Shown here: positions 1 to 5,876 of the stretch, in pieces | Position numbering within the stretch: the stretch's first letter is position 1 | Layout: each line of letters begins with the position of its first letter | NCBI GenBank assembly: GCA_009783975.1 | Contig: WRCL01000128.1 | Span: forward strand, 1-6,051 | Reading direction: 5' to 3' | From: Micrococcales bacterium | GTDB taxonomy: Bacteria; Actinomycetota; Actinomycetes; Actinomycetales; Cellulomonadaceae | Length of the DNA stretch: 6,051 nt | Translations under genes and position numbers: made by a program | Notes under the pieces: model-generated | What the model was told of the DNA's origin: nothing | The model's database searches: none | Seen by the model: the letters and a program-made list of their open reading frames with translations, nothing else

Positions 1-213
1 CCCGACGACCACGACGACGAGCACCATCGCCGCAAGCACGAGCCACGCCGGGGCCGGTGCCTGGTTCATCCAGCTCACCGAGTCCGCCGTCTGGTACCCG
101 AGCACGACGAGCACCCCGACAAGCACTTTCCACCCGCGCACCGCCGGGGTCACCGGGTGCATCCGGCGCCACGCCGGCGAGTCCAGCGCCGGCGCCCCCG
201 CACGCTGCGTCAC
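1..213 (-). CDS. PH domain-containing membrane protein, YdbT-like (partial, 5' end only)
   Basis: Seventy-one codons are visible and the frame is still open at the left edge, so only the N-terminus is present. The start is a GTG at 213-211 that overlaps the TGA of the upstream PH gene (210-212) in a GTGA arrangement, which suggests translational coupling. The peptide begins MTQRAGAPAL and contains the segment WRRMHPVTPAVRGWKVLV, which resembles the N-terminus of large YdbT-type bacterial PH-domain proteins. Two hydrophobic stretches follow: about residues 28-42, and a second one, rich in Val, Leu and Ala, that reaches the window edge. In many bacteria a short YdbS-like and a long YdbT-like PH membrane protein are neighbours, as here. 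The molecular role is not established. The PH domains themselves lie outside the window, so the family call leans on the N-terminal motif and the context. Confidence 0.7.
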   Translation of the reverse strand, partial: MTQRAGAPALDSPAWRRMHPVTPAVRGWKVLVGVLVVLGYQTADSVSWMNQAPAPAWLVLAAMVLVVVVVG

Positions 214-704
214 AACCCCGCCAGCTGGGCCTCGCCACGTGAGGCGAGCCGGTCACGTAACCGCGCAGCCTCCTCGGGCTCCAGACCTGGGATCGACCCG
301 TCGGTCGCCGGTGCCGCTGTGTGCAGCTGCACCTGCGCGATCCGCAGCCACCGCGCCACAGGCCCCGCGTGGACGTCGACGTACTGCATCCGCCCGTACG
401 GCACGACGACCAACCGCCGGAACATGATCCCCCGCACGATGAGCAAGTCGTCGTCCCGTTCGGCATACCCCAACGCCCGCACCTGCCGCGGCACCAACCA
501 CACCAACCACGCGACGAACACCCCCACCACCCCCGGCACCACCCACCCCCACAGCTCACCAACAGCCACCGCCACCGCCACCGTCCCCACCACCGGCACC
601 ACCATCACCACCGCGACAACCAAGAGCCGAGCCGTCACCAACCGCCCCGACACCCGAGTCCAGCGCAGGTCCGCCAGCTCAAACGGCCCAGGAGCATCAC
701 TCAT
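210..704 (-). CDS. PH domain-containing membrane protein, YdbS-like (bPH2 family)
   Basis: The protein is 164 aa. The start chosen is the ATG at 704-702 (MSDAPGPFELADL) because a strong GGGAGG ribosome site lies 8 nt upstream. The frame stays open further upstream, but only into repeat sequence. Two membrane helices are predicted at about residues 27-48 and 52-71. A basic turn follows, then a bacterial PH domain (bPH2) at about 75-155. Its typical core is visible: a 'LLIVRGIMFRR' strand, the 'VVPYGRMQYVDVHAGP' segment, a strand ending in 'LHTAA', and the 'IPGLEPEEAARLRDRL' helix. Known relatives are small membrane proteins of unclear function paired with a larger PH protein, and the overlap with the next gene (GTGA) fits that. 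A 304-bp repeat-containing gap separates it from DUF3180, so it may have its own transcript start or depend on read-through. Confidence 0.88.
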   Translation of the reverse strand: MSDAPGPFELADLRWTRVSGRLVTARLLVVAVVMVVPVVGTVAVAVAVGELWGWVVPGVVGVFVAWLVWLVPRQVRALGYAERDDDLLIVRGIMFRRLVVVPYGRMQYVDVHAGPVARWLRIAQVQLHTAAPATDGSIPGLEPEEAARLRDRLASRGEAQLAGL

Positions 705-712
705 ACCCCCAT

Positions 713-718
713 CCTCCC
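713..718 (-). promoter_or_regulatory. Ribosome binding site of the YdbS-like PH gene
   Basis: The minus strand reads GGGAGG, 8 nt before the ATG at 704. It is the strongest Shine-Dalgarno in the window. It decides the start against the upstream in-frame ATG, whose codons read through repeat units. Confidence 0.75.
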
Positions 719-734
719 ACCACCGGGCCCCACC

Positions 735-830
735 CCGATGTTCAGACAAGACACACCCCCGATGTTCAGCGCAACCGAACGAGAAACCCAACACTCACGC
801 CCACGCCGATGTTCGGCGCAGCCGGACGAG
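735..830. repeat. Three clustered copies of a 25-bp motif, one full, one diverged, one truncated
   Basis: The motif begins CCGATGTTC and ends in ACGAG. The full copy at 806-830 is identical to the one at 5877-5901. The copy at 759-783 differs from it by three G-to-A transitions. A truncated copy at 735-750 keeps only CCGATGTTCA plus a short tail. The motif can fold on itself around a central GCA (TTCGGC/GCCGGA arms, one wobble), so it may form a small hairpin. The copies lie just upstream of the PH gene's ribosome site. The full copy is also the left end of the larger repeat element. Confidence 0.75.
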
Positions 831-981
831 GCGTCCCCAAGACCCATCCCCCCACGATGGTGCGCGCAATACGAGCGGGTCGGGGTGTCTGTCCGCCGCG
901 CTGGCATCGGGCTTGGCGGGAAGGCCGGCGAAGCCGGCCGGGGGACAGCGCGGCGGACAGACACCCCGACCCGCGGACCCA
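806..981. repeat. Interspersed repeat element with long hairpin, copy A
   Basis: This non-coding element of about 175 bp recurs at 5877-6051 in the same orientation. Order on the plus strand: the 25-bp end motif (806-830), a less conserved spacer of about 45 bp rich in C (831-874), then a long inverted repeat (875-974) with a nested small hairpin, then GGACCCA. Homology to copy B covers the whole unit, including the flanking ACGAGCGGGTCGGGG and the terminal GACCCA. No open frame in it looks like a protein. It could be a REP/BIME-like or MITE-like sequence, or a structured RNA. I do not recognise it as a named family. It sits between DUF3180 and the PH gene in an otherwise tightly packed gene string. 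Confidence 0.85.
875..974. other. Perfect 29-bp inverted repeat (large hairpin) of repeat copy A
   Basis: The arms at 875-903 and 946-974 are perfect reverse complements over 29 bp, with a 42-nt loop. Within the loop, 923-929 and 933-939 form a second 7-bp stem closed by three bases (GAA on plus, UUC on minus). Read on the minus strand, the hairpin begins 34 nt after the DUF3180 stop. It could therefore separate the fol transcript from the PH genes by pausing, termination or RNase processing. There is no U-tract after it in either direction, so a classical intrinsic terminator is not supported. Confidence 0.85.
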
Positions 982-1008
982 CCACAACCACCCCCGCAAC
1001 CACCGCAC

Positions 1009-1464
1009 TCACCCAGCCGCCTCGTCCGACGGCGGTGCCACACGGCAAAAACGTTCGACGACAAGCCCGACGGCACCAAGGACGACCGCCCCCAGCGCTG
1101 CGAGGCCCGCGGCGACGGCGTGGCGTCCGTGCCCGGGCACGTCCAGGTCGCCGACGAAGAACAGCGCCTGGCCTGCGTACCAGCCGAGCAGGAGCGCACC
1201 GGTGTAGCACGCGGCCTTGGCGAGGGTGACGGTGCGGGCGGCGCGCACAGGGTCGAGGTCTGGGCGTCGTCCTTGCTGGTACTGGTGCACAGCCCAGCCG
1301 AGGGTGAACACGACTGCGGCGATGAGCAGCTCAACGCCCAGGACCATCCAGCCGACCTCAGGCAGCTGGGTTCCGCGCCGCGCGAGCGCGCGGGCACCAC
1401 ACCAGGTCACGGCCCCGACAACCACTGCGACCGTGACGAGTGTGGTCCACCGCGTCGGGGCCAT
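1009..1464 (-). CDS. DUF3180 family membrane protein
   Basis: The protein is 151 aa from the ATG at 1464 (MAPTRWTTLV); a GTG immediately before it (1467) is an equally possible start. Four hydrophobic helices are visible at about residues 6-24, 38-60, 82-104 and 115-138. The hallmark of the family is the stretch RAARTVTLAKAACYTGALL followed by GWYAGQALFF, leading into helix 3; it is well preserved here. The start overlaps the folBK stop (TGATG), which implies coupled translation. DUF3180 genes are typically found directly after folK in Actinobacteria, which supports the call, but no biochemical function is established. The location is presumably the cytoplasmic membrane. A link to folate or pterin metabolism is suggested only by conserved position. 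Confidence 0.9.
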   Translation of the reverse strand: MAPTRWTTLVTVAVVVGAVTWCGARALARRGTQLPEVGWMVLGVELLIAAVVFTLGWAVHQYQQGRRPDLDPVRAARTVTLAKAACYTGALLLGWYAGQALFFVGDLDVPGHGRHAVAAGLAALGAVVLGAVGLVVERFCRVAPPSDEAAG

Positions 1465-4136
1465 CACCCCGCCCCGGGCTCCCGTGGGGTGTCGGTCAAC
1501 CAGTCCAGGGCCATCCAACGCACGCCTTGGACGTCGGGGGCGGCGTCGGCGAGCTGGGAGACGGGACCACCGTGGGGGCCAGGCAGGACGGCGGTGGGGT
1601 CGGCCGCAGCCCACGGCCCCAGGACGAATGCCCGTTCGTGGGCGTGTGGGTGCGGGACGGTGAGCTCGTCGTCGCTGGCGACGAGGTCGCCGTACATGAT
1701 GATGTCGAGGTCGAGGGTGCGTGGGCCCCACCGTTCGAGCCGTTCACGTCCGGCTTCGCGTTCGACACCTGCGAGCCGGCGCAGCAGGTCACGTGGTGCC
1801 AGCAAGGTCCGGCCGATGATGATGGTGTTGAGGAAGTCGGGTTGCTCGGTGGCACCGACGGCCGCGGTGCGTGCCAGCGGCCCGACGTGGGTGATCTCCA
1901 GTCCTGTCAGAGCACCCAGGCGTTGCACAGCCCAGCGCAGCGTCTCTTGGACCGGTCCGAGGTTCCCGCCCACGGCGATGACGACGTCGACGATCGTGGC
2001 GGGCAGCTGGTCCAGCGGGTTGGGGGCAGGGTGCGCCCGGTTCGGGGTCTGCAACGAGGCCATCTGCGGCGGACCTGCCGAGGCGGGGCCTGCACCCCAC
2101 GGCTGGCCAGGTTCGCCCGACGGCTCGCCGGACCACAGGTCCTCAGACTGCTCAGGTGGCCAGGCGATCGGGTCGCCAGAGTCGGGGGGCCAGGCGATCG
2201 GGTCCGGTTGGGCCGATGGCTGGGGCATCCCTGTGCCAGGGGGCCAGGCGACCGGCACACCGGCGTCGTCGGGCCAGGAGATCGGGCCGTGGCTCGCTGG
2301 TTCGACGGCAGGTGCACCTGGCTGGACCGGCGGACCGGCGTCGGGCGGCCAGGCGATCGGCCCACCGGGCGGCGCTGGTTCGAGCCACCCCGGGGGGTCG
2401 GTGGAGACCGGTTCGTCTTGCCACGGCAACGGTTTGGAGACGGTCGCCTCAGGCCAGGCCCCGCTGGCGGTGTCGACGCCGGCAGGGGCAGGTTCGGCCT
2501 GCCACGGCTGCGACCACGCGGCTGGCGGTTCGGCGGCGGCGGCGGGTTCGACCTCCCACGGTTCGGGCTGGGCACCAGGCCCGGGGACAGGCACTGGTCC
2601 GCTCGCCCAGCCGGGCACTGACGGGGCAGCCCATGCGTGGGGGACGTCGTCGCCCGGCGCGGGGACCCAGACGGGCTCTGGGGATCCGGCCTGCCCGTGC
2701 GGCCCGACGGCTGGGTCAGGTTCTGCCCCGTAGATGGCTGGTGCGGCCATGTAGTCCCCCGCCAGCTGCAACGGCGGCCCGGGGTAGCCACCGTCTGGGT
2801 GCTCGGGTGCGAGGGGTCCGGCCGCCGGGTGCGCAGGTGCCGCGGTGTGGTCGCTGGGCGGGTGCGCAGGTGCCGCGGTGTACTCACCGGCGCGACGCCC
2901 AGGTCCGTCGGCGGGGTCGTCGAGCGGCGGGATGAACCCGGCCGACCGTACAGGTGTGTCGTCGTGCGCACGGGGTTCGTCGTCGTAGCCAGGTTCGTCG
3001 TGGCCAGGTCCGAGCTGGTCGTGCTGTCCGCGGTCGCCCTCGTCGTGGCCAGGTGCCACTGGCTCGTCGTGCGCTGGTGCCTCGTCGACGTCGGGCACCT
3101 GGGCGCTCTCGTCGGGGTTGGGCTCAGGGGGCAGGTCGTTGGCGGCCAGGTGCGCCACGACTGGACCCTGCCCGGGTGTGACGACCACCGCACCCTGCGA
3201 CGACGGGGCTGGGACGATGGTCGCCGGCGGGATCGACGGCGGCATGGGATCGCCCCAGACCACGTCGTCTGCCGCGCCGGCCTCGTCTGCGTCACCGGCC
3301 GTGTCGAGCCGGTCTGCGTCGGTCGCACCCGCCTGGTCAGTGTCGGCAGAACCGTCCGTGTCGTGTGCGGCGAACGCGGTCTTGGCGTCCGGCTCGTCGG
3401 TCTCGTCAGTGGTGTCCGGCTTGTCGGTGCTGTCTGGCTCGTCGGTGCCGTCGGTGCCGTCGGTGCCGTCGCGTGGCACGTCTGCGCTGTGCGTGTCCGC
3501 TGCGCTGTGCGTGTCCGCGGCGCCGGTCTGGTCTGACGCGGGGGCCTCGTCGGCGCCACCTGGGTCGCCGGACGCCTCGTCGGCGACCGGTTTCTCGGCC
3601 TGGCTGGGCGGTGCCTCGCGCGGCCCGGATGCGGCGAGCAGCGGCGCTGGCGTCCCCGAGGCCCACCCGCCAGGTTTGGCGCGCCGGCCCTTGGGGGCTG
3701 GTGGTGCAGGGTCGACGACTGGTGCGTGCTCGCGGTCACGCCAGATGGACACCACGACGTCGGCGAACTCCACCGCGGCGCTGACCGCGTCGGGGTGCCC
3801 GAGCAGCGGAGCTTGGGGTTTGTGCACTGTGACCTGGGTGCCAACAGCCTCGGGGTGGGCCAGGACGGTGGCGGCGATATGTTCGGCGAGCGTCTCCAGC
3901 AGCGCCACGGGCGGGCCTGTGACGACAGCGACGACCTCGCTGGCCAGAACCCCGTAGTCCAAGGTGCGCCGCAGGTTGTCGGAGGAGGCTGCCGTGCGGG
4001 TGTCGGTGTGCACGACGACGTCGACGACGAACCGCTGCCCGTCGCGGCGCTCGTAGTCGTGGACGCCGTGGTGCCCGTGGGCGGCCAGCCCTCGCAGCTC
4101 GATGCGGTCGCCGTCGGGTGTGGGTGTGGTGGTCAT
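1464..4136 (-). CDS. folB-folK: Bifunctional dihydroneopterin aldolase / HPPK (FolB-FolK fusion) with giant linker
   Basis: The protein is 890 aa. The N-terminal domain (about 8-133) is FolB: it cleaves 7,8-dihydroneopterin to 6-hydroxymethyl-7,8-dihydropterin and glycolaldehyde. Its expected active-site residues are present: E29 in HGVHDYERR, Y61 in LDYG, E81 in LLETLAEHIA and K106 in VHKPQAP. The C-terminal domain (about 710-885) is FolK, which transfers pyrophosphate from ATP to that product. It shows AVGGNLG, FLNT, and RWGPRTLDLDIIMYG with the Mg-binding aspartates D809 and D811, then LTVPHPHAHERAFVL. Between them lie about 575 residues (134-708; roughly 2013-3737) of Pro/Ala/Asp/Gly-rich sequence with internal repeats, no predicted fold and no membrane helix. 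A FolB plus a FolK normally total about 300 aa. The start is an ATG overlapping the folP stop (ATGA), with GGAG 7 nt upstream. The frame is uninterrupted, so the linker is probably truly translated. Separate production of FolK from an internal ATG (2063) is possible. Confidence 0.93.
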   Translation of the reverse strand: MTTTPTPDGDRIELRGLAAHGHHGVHDYERRDGQRFVVDVVVHTDTRTAASSDNLRRTLDYGVLASEVVAVVTGPPVALLETLAEHIAATVLAHPEAVGTQVTVHKPQAPLLGHPDAVSAAVEFADVVVSIWRDREHAPVVDPAPPAPKGRRAKPGGWASGTPAPLLAASGPREAPPSQAEKPVADEASGDPGGADEAPASDQTGAADTHSAADTHSADVPRDGTDGTDGTDEPDSTDKPDTTDETDEPDAKTAFAAHDTDGSADTDQAGATDADRLDTAGDADEAGAADDVVWGDPMPPSIPPATIVPAPSSQGAVVVTPGQGPVVAHLAANDLPPEPNPDESAQVPDVDEAPAHDEPVAPGHDEGDRGQHDQLGPGHDEPGYDDEPRAHDDTPVRSAGFIPPLDDPADGPGRRAGEYTAAPAHPPSDHTAAPAHPAAGPLAPEHPDGGYPGPPLQLAGDYMAAPAIYGAEPDPAVGPHGQAGSPEPVWVPAPGDDVPHAWAAPSVPGWASGPVPVPGPGAQPEPWEVEPAAAAEPPAAWSQPWQAEPAPAGVDTASGAWPEATVSKPLPWQDEPVSTDPPGWLEPAPPGGPIAWPPDAGPPVQPGAPAVEPASHGPISWPDDAGVPVAWPPGTGMPQPSAQPDPIAWPPDSGDPIAWPPEQSEDLWSGEPSGEPGQPWGAGPASAGPPQMASLQTPNRAHPAPNPLDQLPATIVDVVIAVGGNLGPVQETLRWAVQRLGALTGLEITHVGPLARTAAVGATEQPDFLNTIIIGRTLLAPRDLLRRLAGVEREAGRERLERWGPRTLDLDIIMYGDLVASDDELTVPHPHAHERAFVLGPWAAADPTAVLPGPHGGPVSQLADAAPDVQGVRWMALDWLTDTPREPGAG
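2158..2360 (-). repeat. WPP-type peptide repeats in the FolBK linker (five units)
   Basis: Five units of roughly (D/G)PI(A/S)WPPD(A/S)G have their tryptophans at residues 596, 621, 631, 649 and 659 of FolBK. At DNA level each shows a version of GGCCAGGCGATCGG; 17 bp are identical between 2158-2174 and 2188-2204. The last two units are exact 10-residue neighbours. They lie in the final 120 residues of the linker, next to the FolK domain. Confidence 0.8.
2826..2881 (-). repeat. Duplicated 23-bp segment in the FolBK linker
   Basis: The 23 bp at 2826-2848 recur exactly at 2859-2881, an offset of 33 bp. They encode two TAAPAHP units in an 11-residue repeat at about residues 419-442. Exact DNA identity indicates a recent tandem duplication kept in frame. 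Confidence 0.85.
3441..3517 (-). repeat. Short tandem repeats in the acidic part of the FolBK linker
   Basis: Three perfect 9-bp units at 3441-3467 encode Gly-Thr-Asp three times (residues 224-232). Two perfect 18-bp units at 3482-3499 and 3500-3517 encode a repeated ADTHSA-like hexapeptide (about 207-218). Both are multiples of three, so changes in copy number would keep the frame. They fall in a Thr/Asp/Glu-rich region of about residues 180-300. Confidence 0.85.
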
Positions 4137-5059
4137 CGCGTGTCTCCGTCGTCGGCGGCGTCCGCGTCATGTGCGGATGGGTCGCGCGCTTGGGTCCACG
4201 CCTGCGCGACGCGGGTGGCGTCGACCGACGACCTGACCTCGTGCACGCGCACAGCCCAGACCCCGGCGGCGGCGGCCAGGGTGGTCACGGCGACGGTCGC
4301 CGCGTCACGGTCGAGGGGGCGCGCGGCGTGCAGCAGGCTGCCGAGGAACTGTTTGCGGCTGGCGCCCACGAGCACCGGGTACCGGTCGGACAGCTCGTCG
4401 AGGCGGGCGAGCAACGCCCAGCTGCGCTCTTCGGACTTGGAGAACCCGAGCCCTGGGTCGAGGACGATCTGGTCGTCGGCGATCCCGGCGGCACGCATCG
4501 CTGCGACCCGTGCCGCAAGCTCGTCGCGCACGTCAGCGACGACGTCGTACCCCCGGTCAGGTGTGCCGCCCTGGCCTGGCGGGGCGATGCTCACCACACC
4601 GTCGCGTCCTTGGCGCACACGTGAGTGCGTCGCGACGTACGCCACACCGGTGTCAGCCACGACCGAGAACATCCGCGGGTCGGCCAGACCGCCAGACACG
4701 TCGTTGACGAGCACAGCCCCGGCTTTGACCGCCGCGGCGGCGACTGTCGAACGCATCGTGTCGATGCTCACCGGGATCCCGGCGCGGCCCAGGGCGACGA
4801 CGACCGGCAGCACCCGGCGCACCTCTTCGTCCGCAGCGACCCGGGCCGCCCCTGGCCGGGTCGACTCACCGCCGACGTCGACGAGGTCAGCCCCGTCGCT
4901 GACCATCGCCATCGCGTGCTCCACAGCAGCGTCGACGTCGACCCAACGCCCGCCGTCGGAGAACGAGTCAGGTGTGACGTTGAGCACACCAATGACCAAC
5001 GTCCGGTCCGCACGCTCGATCCCGACGGGTCCACCAGACCACTGCGACACACTCTCCAC
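4133..5059 (-). CDS. folP: Dihydropteroate synthase
   Basis: The protein is 308 aa, a normal to slightly long size. It condenses 6-hydroxymethyl-dihydropterin pyrophosphate, the FolK product, with p-aminobenzoate to give dihydropteroate, and is the sulfonamide target. TIM-barrel motifs appear in order: [14 protein letters not shown] (24-37), [11 protein letters not shown] (61-71), SIDT (98-101), NDVSGG (119-124), [10 protein letters not shown] (200-209), GASRKQFLG (232-240) with the catalytic-region Lys236, and VRVHEVR (270-276). The usual Met-His-x-Arg-type strand reads VATHSRV, with Thr144 in place of Met, followed by a long Gly/Pro-rich insertion (about 149-171). The start is a GTG at 5059 with no ribosome site; a TAGGCT box 6 nt upstream indicates a leaderless message. 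The C-terminus is an Asp/Ala-rich tail. The stop overlaps the folB start (ATGA). Confidence 0.95.
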   Translation of the reverse strand: MESVSQWSGGPVGIERADRTLVIGVLNVTPDSFSDGGRWVDVDAAVEHAMAMVSDGADLVDVGGESTRPGAARVAADEEVRRVLPVVVALGRAGIPVSIDTMRSTVAAAAVKAGAVLVNDVSGGLADPRMFSVVADTGVAYVATHSRVRQGRDGVVSIAPPGQGGTPDRGYDVVADVRDELAARVAAMRAAGIADDQIVLDPGLGFSKSEERSWALLARLDELSDRYPVLVGASRKQFLGSLLHAARPLDRDAATVAVTTLAAAAGVWAVRVHEVRSSVDATRVAQAWTQARDPSAHDADAADDGDTR

Positions 5060-5071
5060 GGGCCGAGCCTA
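5060..5071 (-). promoter_or_regulatory. Putative leaderless promoter of folP-folBK
   Basis: On the minus strand a TAGGCT hexamer (5071-5066, matching TAnnnT) is followed by 6 nt and then the GTG start at 5059. This is the geometry of actinobacterial leaderless transcripts, where the first transcribed base is the start codon. No convincing -35 hexamer is seen 16-19 nt upstream. The promoter presumably drives folP, folBK and DUF3180 together. Confidence 0.55.
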
Positions 5072-5152
5072 GCTGCCGTGCGATACCCGTGGCTGCGTTT
5101 CGCCAGAAATCCCCAGCGGCGACCCGTCACAACGCCGTGCACGACGTCTCGG

Positions 5153-5164
5153 TACCCTAGGTCG
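5153..5164 (+). promoter_or_regulatory. Putative leaderless promoter of folE
   Basis: A TACCCT hexamer (5153-5158, matching TAnnnT) is followed by exactly 6 nt and the GTG start at 5165. There is no ribosome site before the GTG. No clear -35 is seen. The arrangement mirrors that of folP on the other strand of this 105-bp divergent intergenic region, which otherwise shows only a short palindromic CGTGCACG at 5136-5143. Confidence 0.55.
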
Positions 5165-5779
5165 GTGAGCGACGCACGAAACGTCGACCCGGCACCCGCA
5201 CACGGGCCGCTGCGCCCGATGGACCCCCAACGGATCCGCGCCGCTGTGCGCGAGCTGCTGGCCGGTATCGGCGAAGACCCCGACCGTGAGGGCCTGCGCG
5301 ACACCCCCGAACGCGTGGCCCGTTCGTGCGCCGAGATCTTCGCCGGCCTGTCAGCCGACCCCGCCCAGGTCCTGGCCACCACGTTCGACCTCGACCACCA
5401 AGAGATGGTCGTCGTGAAGGACATCGCCGTGCACTCCATGTGCGAGCACCACCTGCTGCCGTTCCACGGCCTGGCCCACGTCGGCTACATCCCCGGCGCC
5501 GACGGCCAGATCACCGGCCTGTCCAAGCTCGCCCGCCTCGTCGACGTCTACGCCCGCCGCCCCCAGGTCCAAGAACGCCTCACCTCCCAGGTCGCCGACG
5601 CCCTCGTCGCCGGCCTCGCCCCCCGAGGCGTCCTCGTCGTCCTCGAGTGCGAGCACCAGTGCATGTCCATGCGAGGCGTCCGCAACCCCGGCGCCCGCAC
5701 CGTCACCTCCGCCGTCCGCGGCGCCATGCGAGACGTCGCCACCCGCGCCGAAGCCATGAGCCTCGTCCTAGCCCGCTAG
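5165..5779 (+). CDS. folE: GTP cyclohydrolase I
   Basis: The protein is 204 aa from the GTG at 5165; the usual family length is about 190-220. It is the first step of folate synthesis: GTP to 7,8-dihydroneopterin triphosphate plus formate, in the cytoplasm as a homo-oligomer. The zinc ligands C93 and H96 lie in [12 protein letters not shown], with C166 in [16 protein letters not shown]. The adjacent catalytic His (H95), H164 and the substrate-pocket [10 protein letters not shown] (118-127) are all present. The N-terminal family helix [18 protein letters not shown] (36-53) is clear. The GTG start was chosen because of the TACCCT-N6-GTG leaderless promoter. The ATG at 5219 ([10 protein letters not shown]) would remove an 18-residue non-conserved leader and is the alternative. 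The gene is divergent from folP, whereas many actinobacterial loci have folE in the same direction just before folP. Confidence 0.96.
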   Translation: MSDARNVDPAPAHGPLRPMDPQRIRAAVRELLAGIGEDPDREGLRDTPERVARSCAEIFAGLSADPAQVLATTFDLDHQEMVVVKDIAVHSMCEHHLLPFHGLAHVGYIPGADGQITGLSKLARLVDVYARRPQVQERLTSQVADALVAGLAPRGVLVVLECEHQCMSMRGVRNPGARTVTSAVRGAMRDVATRAEAMSLVLAR

Positions 5780-5876
5780 CACAAGCAACCGCCCCCTCCC
5801 CGACACGCCCCTCTGACCAGGCAAGACATAAGAACCGTCCCCACTGTCCTCCCCGCCGAGCCCGCCCCCCATCAAG
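5780..5876. other. Intergenic spacer after folE, no feature seen
   Basis: The 97 bp after the folE stop are C-rich and show no coding frame, no convincing stem-loop with a T-run and no promoter that I can support. The repeat element begins directly after it. Confidence 0.6.

Noticed and set aside
735..830. CRISPR array
   Set aside because: Only three motif copies, unequal in length, at uneven spacing (24 and 47 bp), and without spacer-like unique segments of constant size.
875..974. Classical Rho-independent terminator at the large hairpins
   Set aside because: Neither hairpin is followed by a T-run on either strand, and the loops are much larger than usual.
701..1210. Minus-strand open frame through the repeat region
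   Set aside because: Arg-rich reading of hairpin sequence that overlaps DUF3180 in another frame; no domain.
157..2733. Very long plus-strand open frame opposite folK, DUF3180 and the PH genes
   Set aside because: It runs antisense through four well-supported genes and the repeat, is dominated by Arg, Pro, Ser, Gly and Ala, and has no recognisable domain. High GC makes such frames common.
3118..3957. Plus-strand open frames opposite the FolBK linker
   Set aside because: Ser/Val/Ala-rich antisense reading of the repetitive linker; no start signal and no domain.
5133..5146. Palindromic operator CG-CGTGCACG-CG between folE and folP
   Set aside because: Only the central 8 bp are perfectly symmetric and such short palindromes are expected by chance in GC-rich DNA; no second site is seen.
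4625..5164. Upstream extension of the folE frame to an ATG at 4625
   Set aside because: It would overlap folP antisense and the FolE family begins near residue 20 of the GTG-started form; the extension has no homologous look.
4768..5439. Minus-strand open frame antisense to folE
   Set aside because: Overlaps both folE and folP in the wrong frames; its content reflects their codons.
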